Part shown: positions 1 through 6,475 of the stretch, piece after piece
How the letters are laid out: every line of letters begins with the position of its first letter
Position numbering within the stretch: the first letter of the stretch is position 1
Assembly: GCA_002506875.1 (NCBI GenBank)
Contig: DAYJ01000074.1
Location: 1-26,755, forward strand
DNA length: 26,755 nucleotides
Source of the DNA: Euryarchaeota archaeon UBA40
Lineage (GTDB): Archaea; Thermoplasmatota; Poseidoniia; Poseidoniales; Thalassarchaeaceae
Direction: 5' to 3'
Position numbers and translations under genes: made by a program
Notes under the pieces: model-generated
What the model saw: the letters and a program-made list of their open reading frames with translations, nothing else
What the model was told of the DNA's origin: nothing
Databases searched by the model: none

Positions 1-915
1 GATTCACCTCGCCCAATCAATCTCAATCATGTCGTACTATCAATGAAGGAACTGCTGGATGCCTATGATCCAAATAAGACCCCTGTCGCTTTCAGTACGC
101 TTCCATCGGACATCGCTGCTGAGGTTGAGCCTGCTCTCGTAAAGAGGGGGTGTCGCGTCTATTCGAATGCATCTACCCACCGAATGTTGTCTAATACCCC
201 ACTAATTATTCCAGAAGTCAACGGAACTGTACTTGAGAGGAGGAAAACCGAAAATGCAGGTATTATCTGCTCAACTAACTGTACAGTCATGCCAGTTGCG
301 ATGACATTGGCTCCAATACATCGTGCACACCATATCCAAAACGTACGAATCAGAACGGAGCAGTCCTTGTCCGGTGGAGGTGCAGCTCTTCTTCGAAGCG
401 GGAAATTAGGAGAGGCATTCGATCAAAAAATACCGGGTGAAGCAGAGAAGATGGAAGATGAATTACGCCGATTACTTGCGGACATTGATGATGATGGCAT
501 CGAGGAGTATGCAACGTTTGACGTAGATATCGAATGCTCCAGAGTAGGTCGGCCTTTTGGTCACGAGGTACACATCGAAGCCCGAACTGAGAGTATTATT
601 GATGAAGAAGAGGTTCTCCGCCTATGGGCGACTCAATCCTCTGTTCTCCATCTTGCTCTCCCCTCCTCCCCAACATTCCCACTCATGGTCCGAGAGACAA
701 TTCAACCCGATAGAGATCTACGAGCAGGAGAGGAGGCGATCGAAAGGGCCGCCACATTTGACCTCAAACAAGGGATGGCCATCGTTGTGACTCCTCCTAG
801 AATCGAAAACGGATGGATTCGATGGAGTGCATTTTCCGCGAATACAATTCGTGGTGCAGCAGGTGGTTGTGTACTACTCGCTGAGTTCGACACACAATTG
901 AGAACACGTTCATGA
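1..915 (+). CDS. asd: Aspartate-semialdehyde dehydrogenase, 5'-truncated by window edge
   Basis: The reading frame is open from base 1 to the TGA at 913-915, so the start lies upstream; about 304 residues are visible. The enzyme reduces aspartyl-4-phosphate to aspartate semialdehyde with NADPH, the branch point for threonine, methionine and lysine synthesis. The catalytic cysteine fits the motif STNCTV (Cys codon at 280-282). The motif SRVGRPFGHEVHIEAR near 550-585 corresponds to the family's RVPV...GH segment with the acid/base histidine. SLSGGGAA follows the cysteine region as in the catalytic domain. The missing part is the NADP-binding Rossmann half. The overall pattern fits the archaeal/fungal branch better than the typical bacterial one. 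No other biosynthetic gene adjoins it inside the window. The identity is confident; the true length cannot be seen. Confidence 0.9.
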   Translation, partial: DSPRPINLNHVVLSMKELLDAYDPNKTPVAFSTLPSDIAAEVEPALVKRGCRVYSNASTHRMLSNTPLIIPEVNGTVLERRKTENAGIICSTNCTVMPVAMTLAPIHRAHHIQNVRIRTEQSLSGGGAALLRSGKLGEAFDQKIPGEAEKMEDELRRLLADIDDDGIEEYATFDVDIECSRVGRPFGHEVHIEARTESIIDEEEVLRLWATQSSVLHLALPSSPTFPLMVRETIQPDRDLRAGEEAIERAATFDLKQGMAIVVTPPRIENGWIRWSAFSANTIRGAAGGCVLLAEFDTQLRTRS

Positions 916-937
916 AATATCGCGGATTCGCGTGATT

Positions 938-945
938 GCTATAAC
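938..945 (+). promoter_or_regulatory. Possible TATA box upstream of the 967 gene
   Basis: GCTATAAC followed by CGCC lies about 25 bases before the ATG at 967. An archaeal TATA box at this distance would give an almost leaderless transcript. A short inverted repeat (TCGCGGATTCGCGTGA) lies just upstream. This is a pattern match only, with no transcript evidence. Confidence 0.3.
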
Positions 946-966
946 CGCCTTCATGTTGGAAACGAC

Positions 967-1725
967 ATGGCCCGCACGGAGATGAAGCGAGGAACTCTCA
1001 AGGGCATCACAGTTGGTTCCAATGATGGAAGAACACATGTCCTTCTTCTGATGCCACGTGCACATCGCCCTGACTATGAATCCAAGATTGGTATGATCGC
1101 TCATACCGAGACGGTATACTCCACTTATCTCCGCCCCCGTGAAGGCAAGGATGCCATTCGTGATTCAGGCATGGAACCTGATGACCATTCTTTCCATCTG
1201 ATTAACATCGCAACGAGAGACCTCGGAGTGTGGATGCAGAATCTCATCCAGCAGGGTTGGAATCGATGCGAGATGGAAGTCATCCAAAATAATGACACGC
1301 CGATGGATATCATGTGCTTTGGTCATCCATCAAGTACTGTTGTCGAACGTCTGCCTCTACCTTGGAACCCTTTTGATGTCGAAGGGAGATGTTACAATCA
1401 CATTCCAGAGGGGAACACTATCATCGAGGACGCACCTGAAGATCTTGATTCCGATAAGGCCTCCGAAGATACCTCCTCCACTGATTCAGAGATTGTTGAA
1501 GCCGAACCAGTGGAGGCGCCCGCCGAGACCACAAAAGTCGTTGTCGCAGAGGTTCCTGCATCAGAACTTCTGGAGGAAGAAGTCCGTAGGACGATTGACC
1601 TACTACGGGCGGATGGCATGGACATGATGCAAGTGATGGAGCATCCCAAGTTTGCGGAGGTCTCGGAACGTGCAGGTGCAGCCAATGTGGATGTATGGAC
1701 CATGGTAGTCAGTACGTTCCAATGA
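967..1725 (+). CDS. Unrecognised protein with acidic linker and C-terminal helical segment
   Basis: I do not recognise this 252-residue protein. Three parts can be seen. Residues 1-145 look like a compact globular domain of mixed composition. Residues about 150-200 are a low-complexity linker rich in Asp, Glu, Ser, Thr, Pro and Ala. Residues about 200-252 form a probable helical domain (ELLEEEVRRTIDLLRADG, then a Met-rich helix). There is no signal peptide or membrane segment, so it is probably cytoplasmic. It starts 51 bases after asd, with a TATA-like element at 938-945, and precedes a small zinc-ribbon gene by 36 bases. The linker-plus-helical-tail layout suggests a flexible interaction module, but that is inference. 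Codon use looks like that of the neighbours and the frame is clean, so it is very likely a real gene. Confidence 0.75.
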   Translation: MARTEMKRGTLKGITVGSNDGRTHVLLLMPRAHRPDYESKIGMIAHTETVYSTYLRPREGKDAIRDSGMEPDDHSFHLINIATRDLGVWMQNLIQQGWNRCEMEVIQNNDTPMDIMCFGHPSSTVVERLPLPWNPFDVEGRCYNHIPEGNTIIEDAPEDLDSDKASEDTSSTDSEIVEAEPVEAPAETTKVVVAEVPASELLEEEVRRTIDLLRADGMDMMQVMEHPKFAEVSERAGAANVDVWTMVVSTFQ

Positions 1726-1761
1726 CGAACTGTTCATACCCCTGCAGCAATTGGTAGAGTC

Positions 1762-1971
1762 ATGGTCCACTGCACGGAATGCGGCCGTGAGCAGTCAGAT
1801 GAGACCAAGTTCTGCAGATATTGCGGAGAACGCACGCCAGGACCAGATCTAACTGCGCAACTCCGTAGGGAAGCAGCAGCAATCCAACAAGCAAAGCAAA
1901 GCGGAGCCGCTCCTACATCGAGTACACCTCAGTCCTCAGTCCGCACTGGGCATCGTCTCGGTGGGGTATAA
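1762..1971 (+). CDS. Small zinc-ribbon protein
   Basis: This 69-residue protein begins with a four-cysteine zinc ribbon: HCTEC near residues 3-6 and KFCRYCGE near residues 17-22, giving CxxC-x10-CxxC. The ribbon resembles the short zinc-ribbon domains (zinc_ribbon_2/DZR type) found at protein ends in many archaea. It is followed by a charged Ala/Gln-rich helix and a Ser/Thr/Pro-rich tail. There is no membrane segment, so this is not the common zinc-ribbon-plus-transmembrane type. It lies between the unrecognised 967 gene and the METTL5-like gene on the same strand. A role in nucleic acid or protein binding is plausible but not shown. Confidence 0.7.
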   Translation: MVHCTECGREQSDETKFCRYCGERTPGPDLTAQLRREAAAIQQAKQSGAAPTSSTPQSSVRTGHRLGGV

Positions 1972-1975
1972 CCCC
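1963..1975 (+). promoter_or_regulatory. Palindromic TATA element upstream of the methyltransferase gene
   Basis: GGGG-TATAA-CCCC is a short inverted repeat with TATAA in its loop. It overlaps the last codons of the zinc-ribbon gene and lies about 31 bases before the ATG at 1998, a suitable distance for an archaeal TATA box driving a leaderless transcript. It shares TATAACC with the element at 938-945. Function is inferred from position only. Confidence 0.3.
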
Positions 1976-1997
1976 GCCATCTGGAGGGATACATTCC

Positions 1998-2618
1998 ATG
2001 CGTATGCGTAAACTCGCTATGACGCTCTCACAACTCCCACGCCATCCTCTGAAGGAACCAACTCTAGAGCAGTACAGCACTGACGGGGAAGTAGCAGCGA
2101 AATGGCTAGCATCAATCGACATGAAAGCACCCTTTGAAGAGGTCGATGGAGTCATTGATTTAGGCGCAGGAAATGGAATCCTTGGGATTGCAGCTCTACT
2201 TCTAGGTGCACCACATGCTGTCTTCGTTGAGATTGATATCGAAGTATGTGAAGTTCTTCAGCAATCCATTGGATTGATGGGATTCAATGATCGATGTCGT
2301 ATAATCAATGGAGATGTTACGGATATAGGTGACAATCTTGTCCATGATGTTGTAATCATGAATCCCCCTTGGGGCCGTCAGACGCCGAAGGCGGACCGCC
2401 CGTTTCTCCTTGCTGCCGACCGCTGTGCACGTTCGACAATTCACCTCCTCCACGGCCGTGGAGCAGCCCACATCGATCCATGGGCAGAAAGGACCGGATG
2501 GGAATCCAAGCGCTGGATGGAGGTCGATCTCCCCCTTCCTGCAAGTTACCCTCACCACACTCGGAAACGTGGGTCCACCGAGGCTGCAATGTGGTGGTTG
2601 GAACGGCCGACGCGTTGA
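1998..2618 (+). CDS. METTL5-like SAM-dependent rRNA adenine methyltransferase
   Basis: This 206-residue class I methyltransferase has the hallmarks of the METTL5 family, which installs N6-methyladenosine on small-subunit rRNA in eukaryotes. Near the N-terminus is LEQYSTDGEVAA, matching the family's LEQYPT...AA motif that precedes the Rossmann fold. Motif I is DLGAGNGILGIAALLLGA, and an acidic VEIDIE follows as the SAM ribose contact. The catalytic motif IV is MNPPWG, where the eukaryotic enzyme has NPPF. The C-terminal DLPLPASYPHHTRKRGS resembles the family's DLPASYKFHKK segment. Eukaryotic METTL5 needs TRMT112; no such partner is seen here. It lies 27 bases upstream of the Csl4 fusion gene, an RNA-processing context. 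A second in-frame ATG at 2004 is possible. Confidence 0.86.
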   Translation: MRMRKLAMTLSQLPRHPLKEPTLEQYSTDGEVAAKWLASIDMKAPFEEVDGVIDLGAGNGILGIAALLLGAPHAVFVEIDIEVCEVLQQSIGLMGFNDRCRIINGDVTDIGDNLVHDVVIMNPPWGRQTPKADRPFLLAADRCARSTIHLLHGRGAAHIDPWAERTGWESKRWMEVDLPLPASYPHHTRKRGSTEAAMWWLERPTR

Positions 2619-2645
2619 AAGGGAACTGTCCAGTCCCTATGTTCG

Positions 2646-3935
2646 ATGTCCACCTCAGATGGCGCCTTCGTCACCCCTGGAATGGTCCTCGATCTCGACG
2701 GTGAAGTCGAAACAGGGTCGGGTATTGGAACAACGGAACGTGGCTGGATTGCACTTCGTCCGGGCCGAGTTGTCATCTCTGAAGGCATGGCTGATGTCAT
2801 CAGTTCAGGATCCACACCAAGAATCCCTCAAATCGATGAAATCATCATCGGTAGAGTTACTCGACTCCATAACAAGACCGCAGAGATTGAGATTCTTCAT
2901 ATCGAAGGCCGAGATGATGCAGACAGAACCTTGGACACATTCCATCGCTCTGCAGACATCTTTGTTTCGGAAATCGTGGATCGCTTCATGCCATCTCCAG
3001 GAGATGGGATGAGGACCCGCGATGTAGTTCGAGCTCGCGTCATCCAATCTGAGCCGATGGTTAAAGCAAGTTGTAAGGGGAATCCTGCACTTGGTGTTCT
3101 ACACGCGATTTGTCCTGTTTGTGGCAAGTTCCTGTCTGTTTCCGATAAGGTTGCAGATCAGAACGTCAACTGTAGCCGATGTGATTACACTGGTTACCGG
3201 GCGCTATCCAATGGATACGGACATGGACACATCCTCCCAGAAGGTGTTGATCTAAGCGAATTGAATCGCGGAGGTGAACGCTGGACTCCGGAGATGGATG
3301 GACGTCTCGGCCACAATGGGGCACGCCCCTATCTATCTCCTATGGCTGACCATCGTCGTGGCGAGGATCACGAGATGCCTGCCAATCAAGCAAACCGACC
3401 AGTCGGCCGAGATGGGCGCCCTCGCCGGGAAATGCATGCGACCAAATGTACGCTCTGTGGAACTGACACCAAAGTTCCCTTCGAACCAACTCCAGGCAAG
3501 CCAATTAGGTGCCGAGACTGTATGGACAAGGTGAAGGAAGGAAACGCAAGTAAGGAGGAACTCTCCAAGGAGCGGGAGGTCATCAATGAGATGCGAAAGA
3601 AGGCCGAAAAGGAAGCTGGTGTCAAGCTGTTCGTAGGAGGCATACCCCATGGAGCAAGTGAGGAGGAGTTGCGGTCCATTGTCGAGGCCCATGGAGAGGT
3701 TCGAAAGGTGGACATCGCTAAAGACAAGGAAGGCAATCCCCGCGGATTCGGCTTTGTTGTATTCGCAGATCCAGATGAAGGGCGAGCAGCCATCAAGGCA
3801 CTCAACGGTACTGAACTCGGTGGCCGAAAGCTCCGCTTTGAAGAATCCAACTCTGATAGTAGAGGTGGCCGGAGAGGAAGAGGCGGCCGCGACCATGGAA
3901 ACCGCGGCGGAAGAGACCGGCGAAATCGAAACTAA
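2646..3935 (+). CDS. csl4: Exosome subunit Csl4 fused to CxxC zinc finger, RRM and RGG tail
   Basis: This 429-residue protein is more than twice the usual archaeal Csl4 length. Residues 8-60 match the N-terminal barrel (FVTPGMVLDLDGE ... GRVVIS). Residues 62-142 match the S1 domain, and C156/C159 with C176/C179 form the Csl4 zinc ribbon. That part would sit on the RNase-PH ring of the archaeal exosome as an RNA-binding cap. A linker of about 80 residues leads to a second zinc finger, CxxC-x17-CxxC (C268, C271, C289, C292). A charged helix follows (300-324), then a complete RRM at about 327-399 with RNP2 LFVGGI and RNP1 RGFGFVVF. The tail after residue 405 is rich in RGG/RG repeats. RRM-RGG architecture is typical of eukaryotic RNA-binding proteins and some cyanobacterial ones. 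Nothing in the reading frame suggests a frameshift or chimera. The linkage implies targeting or substrate capture for the exosome, which is inference. Confidence 0.92.
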   Translation: MSTSDGAFVTPGMVLDLDGEVETGSGIGTTERGWIALRPGRVVISEGMADVISSGSTPRIPQIDEIIIGRVTRLHNKTAEIEILHIEGRDDADRTLDTFHRSADIFVSEIVDRFMPSPGDGMRTRDVVRARVIQSEPMVKASCKGNPALGVLHAICPVCGKFLSVSDKVADQNVNCSRCDYTGYRALSNGYGHGHILPEGVDLSELNRGGERWTPEMDGRLGHNGARPYLSPMADHRRGEDHEMPANQANRPVGRDGRPRREMHATKCTLCGTDTKVPFEPTPGKPIRCRDCMDKVKEGNASKEELSKEREVINEMRKKAEKEAGVKLFVGGIPHGASEEELRSIVEAHGEVRKVDIAKDKEGNPRGFGFVVFADPDEGRAAIKALNGTELGGRKLRFEESNSDSRGGRRGRGGRDHGNRGGRDRRNRN

Positions 3936-3975
3936 ACGAGCGATGGATGAAATGCCGAAGTAGCCACCCTCATGA

Positions 3976-3980
3976 GGAGG
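3976..3980 (+). promoter_or_regulatory. Shine-Dalgarno site deciding the radical SAM start
   Basis: GGAGG lies 9 bases before the ATG at 3990. It overlaps the codons after the upstream in-frame ATG at 3972, so 3990 is the preferred start. Confidence 0.55.
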
Positions 3981-3989
3981 GGGAATGAC

Positions 3990-5744
3990 ATGACTTGGCT
4001 CGTGATTGATGGGTATGAGGATGAGCCGGCTGCCTTCGGCGTACCACCCTACATTGGCTTCCACGTACGCTACGTCTGTGGTGTTCTATCCTCAAGGGGT
4101 ATCGATTACGAGTACATCACAATAGACCAGTGGAGATTGGGAATTCGCCCCGACGGCCTCGCAAATGGGCGAATTGAAGGCTTTGTTCTAATCGCTGGAG
4201 CTGTAGTCCCTGGAAAATATCTCCGTGGTACGCCTATCTCCCTCAAGGAGACGGATCACTTGATTCGATCACTTCCTCGTAAGACTCCTTTCCTCGCCGG
4301 AGGATGGGCAATCCGCGGATGGAAGCAGCAAGGTTGGGGTCCATTACGAAGGAACCTCTTCCTCGCGGTCCAAGATGTCGATGCAACTTTGGAAAATTTC
4401 CTTCAAACTGGTGAATGGGCACATCGACGCCGTACAGCTGACCAATGGACTCAATGGGCACAAGAGGGCGCGAAGAGTCGGGCCGTAACGGATCACCCTG
4501 ATATCGGTAATGAAGAACAGCCTGGCCCATTGACCTACGAGGTAGAGGTGTACCAAGGTTGTGTTCGATACAAACGAGGATGTCGATTCTGTATCGAACC
4601 AAAGAAGGGAGTACCTATCTGGCGGACACCGGAAGATGTCATTGAAGAAGTAAGTATTGCTGTCGACCAAGGCGTCCGCCATGTTCGCCTTGGTGGCATG
4701 ACTGACGTGTACACATACATGGCTGAAGGTGTCGTTGATCTTGAATATCCAATTCCAGACCCCGAACCAATCGCTCGGCTACTCTACGGCCTAAGAGAAG
4801 ATGACCGAATAGAGACCCTTCACGTTGACAACGGAAACCCAAGTATCATCGCCGAAAATTTGGAACCATCAACTGAGATTACGAAAACGCTAGTGGAAAC
4901 AATGTCGGATGGGGCTGTGCTCTCCTTTGGTCTCGAATCCGCAGACCCCACCGTCCATGAGGCAAACTGGTTAAACTGCGATTCTCAACAACTCAAGACT
5001 GCGATTGAACTCATCAATCGATATGGACGAGAACGTGGACCTCGCGGTCTTCCGAAACTGCTCCCGGGACTGAACTTTATCGCAGGCCTGAAAGGAGAGA
5101 CTGATGCAACATATGACCTAAATCGAAATCTCCTCGATGATATTAGAAAATCAGGCCTGTGGGTGCGTAGAATCAATATCCGGCAGGTTGAGGGTAGAGG
5201 ATTCCAAACCGTTCAGGAAAAACCGTTCAAACAATTCAAAGAATGGGTGAGAAACGAAATTGATGCACCGCTCCTCGAAGAAATGTTTCCGCTAGGCCAA
5301 CGTCTGAACGATGTGTATTGGGAAGCCCACGATGGGCGAACAAGACTGCCCAGGCATGTGCAAGACCCAAGCCACCGTGATTCTTCGATTATCGGAAGAC
5401 CTGGGCTTACAATGGGTAGACAGATTGGCGCTTACCCAATTCTAATCGGCGTGAACTATCAGATTCCACTTGAATCAATGAGCGACATTATCATCACAGG
5501 CCACGGAGCGCGAAGCATCACTGGTATCGAGACAAATCTCGACCCGAATCTAATGACTGAACGGCAATTTAGCTGCATCCCAGGCATCGGTGATCGTGGA
5601 GCATCACGAATAGTAGCAAACAGAGCGGAACGAAAGAGAAACTCACCAGAGGTGGCTCCATTCGATTCGCTGAATGATGTATTCGATAGCATCGATATGG
5701 AAGAACCAGAACTCGCAGCGAAAATCATGAAGGTGGACGTATGA
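3990..5744 (+). CDS. Radical SAM protein with C-terminal helix-hairpin-helix (COG1031-like)
   Basis: This 584-residue protein (590 if the ATG at 3972 is used) fits the archaeal COG1031 group: radical SAM enzymes with a C-terminal helix-hairpin-helix. The N-terminal 150 residues resemble a Rossmann-like domain. The cluster motif is YQGCVRYKRGCRFCIEP, with Cys191, Cys198 and Cys201, a C-x6-C-x2-C spacing instead of the usual C-x3-C-x2-C. These cysteines should bind a 4Fe-4S cluster that cleaves S-adenosylmethionine. The stretch HVRLGGMTDVYTY and the later SFGLESADPTVHEAN fit the TIM-barrel core. Near the C-terminus, SCIPGIGDRGASRIVANR is a helix-hairpin-helix typical of DNA/RNA backbone contact. 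No substrate is established for this family to my knowledge. The stop codon overlaps the start of the next gene by four bases (ATGA), so the two are probably translationally coupled. Confidence 0.9.
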   Translation: MTWLVIDGYEDEPAAFGVPPYIGFHVRYVCGVLSSRGIDYEYITIDQWRLGIRPDGLANGRIEGFVLIAGAVVPGKYLRGTPISLKETDHLIRSLPRKTPFLAGGWAIRGWKQQGWGPLRRNLFLAVQDVDATLENFLQTGEWAHRRRTADQWTQWAQEGAKSRAVTDHPDIGNEEQPGPLTYEVEVYQGCVRYKRGCRFCIEPKKGVPIWRTPEDVIEEVSIAVDQGVRHVRLGGMTDVYTYMAEGVVDLEYPIPDPEPIARLLYGLREDDRIETLHVDNGNPSIIAENLEPSTEITKTLVETMSDGAVLSFGLESADPTVHEANWLNCDSQQLKTAIELINRYGRERGPRGLPKLLPGLNFIAGLKGETDATYDLNRNLLDDIRKSGLWVRRINIRQVEGRGFQTVQEKPFKQFKEWVRNEIDAPLLEEMFPLGQRLNDVYWEAHDGRTRLPRHVQDPSHRDSSIIGRPGLTMGRQIGAYPILIGVNYQIPLESMSDIIITGHGARSITGIETNLDPNLMTERQFSCIPGIGDRGASRIVANRAERKRNSPEVAPFDSLNDVFDSIDMEEPELAAKIMKVDV

Positions 5745-6475
5745 GTGTTCAGCATGCCTTATTGGATGCAGCGAAACATCTGCGTGACCTCACAGAACAA
5801 ATTACACCTAAACTGTTAGAGGATTGCGATAATATCGATTGGATCTACAATCCTCTGGTTTATGCATGGGCGCCACACAGTGAATACATCTGTCGCCATG
5901 GTACTCAAGGAGCACATACTATGCTCGTAGGAATGAATCCTGGGCACGGTATGGGCAACACGGGGGTCCCATTTGGATGTCCAAAAATGGTAAGGGAAGT
6001 CCTTGGGATCGTAGATCTTCCTGTCGAACAACCTCCACTAATCCATCCAAAGCGGCCAATATACGGGCTTGAACACCCCAAACCCGAGGTTTCAGGTACT
6101 CGCATCTGGAGCGCGCTCTCAGAGGTTTTTGGCACAGGGAATGCGCCTGGAAAGCATGTGTATATTGTGAATCACTGTCCACTCTGGATGTTTAATGAAA
6201 AGGGGACCAACATCACACCTGACAAACTACGAGGTCCGACTGCAGATACACTTCGTAGCGTCTGTGACGAACATCTCAGAGATGTTGCGGACATACTCGA
6301 TTCCAAGGTCATCATAGGGGTAGGACGATATGCGCAGAGACGTGTTGAAGCCATCTTCCAAAGTTCTGAAATCGAGGTTAGAAATGTGCCACATCCTAGC
6401 CCTGCAAACCCATTTGCAAATCGAAATGGGGGGGCAGACTGGAGAGTTGCCTTCCGTACCGTGTTGGGAATCTAA
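5741..6475 (+). CDS. SMUG1-like uracil-DNA glycosylase (UDG family 3)
   Basis: This 244-residue protein closely resembles SMUG1, which removes uracil and oxidised pyrimidines such as 5-hydroxymethyluracil from DNA. The first active-site motif is GMNPGHGMGNTGVPFG (residues 64-79); the vertebrate enzyme has GMNPGPFGMAQTGVPFG, one residue longer. HPKRPIYGLEHPKPEVSGTR (102-121) matches [20 protein letters not shown] of human SMUG1, as I remember that sequence. NHCPL (144-148) and HPSPANPFAN (218-227) complete the family signature. By analogy N66 would position the water and H218 would be the catalytic histidine. No 4Fe-4S cysteine pattern is present, so it is not the family 4 enzyme usual in archaea. 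The ATGA overlap with the radical SAM gene suggests co-expression. The 3' end overlaps the convergent YHYH gene by four bases. Confidence 0.92.
   Translation: MSVQHALLDAAKHLRDLTEQITPKLLEDCDNIDWIYNPLVYAWAPHSEYICRHGTQGAHTMLVGMNPGHGMGNTGVPFGCPKMVREVLGIVDLPVEQPPLIHPKRPIYGLEHPKPEVSGTRIWSALSEVFGTGNAPGKHVYIVNHCPLWMFNEKGTNITPDKLRGPTADTLRSVCDEHLRDVADILDSKVIIGVGRYAQRRVEAIFQSSEIEVRNVPHPSPANPFANRNGGADWRVAFRTVLGI

Noticed and set aside
2620..2638. Small hairpin GGGAACTG/CAGTCCC between METTL5-like and csl4 genes
   Set aside because: The stem is short with a bulge and no T-run follows, so it is not a convincing terminator or attenuator.
2410..3012. 200-residue open frame overlapping METTL5-like and csl4 genes
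   Set aside because: It is a shifted frame across two recognised genes with low-complexity composition and no family resemblance.
3333..4064. 243-residue antisense open frame opposite csl4 and the radical SAM gene
   Set aside because: It mirrors the coding frame of two well-supported genes, has no recognisable motif and spans the gene boundary.
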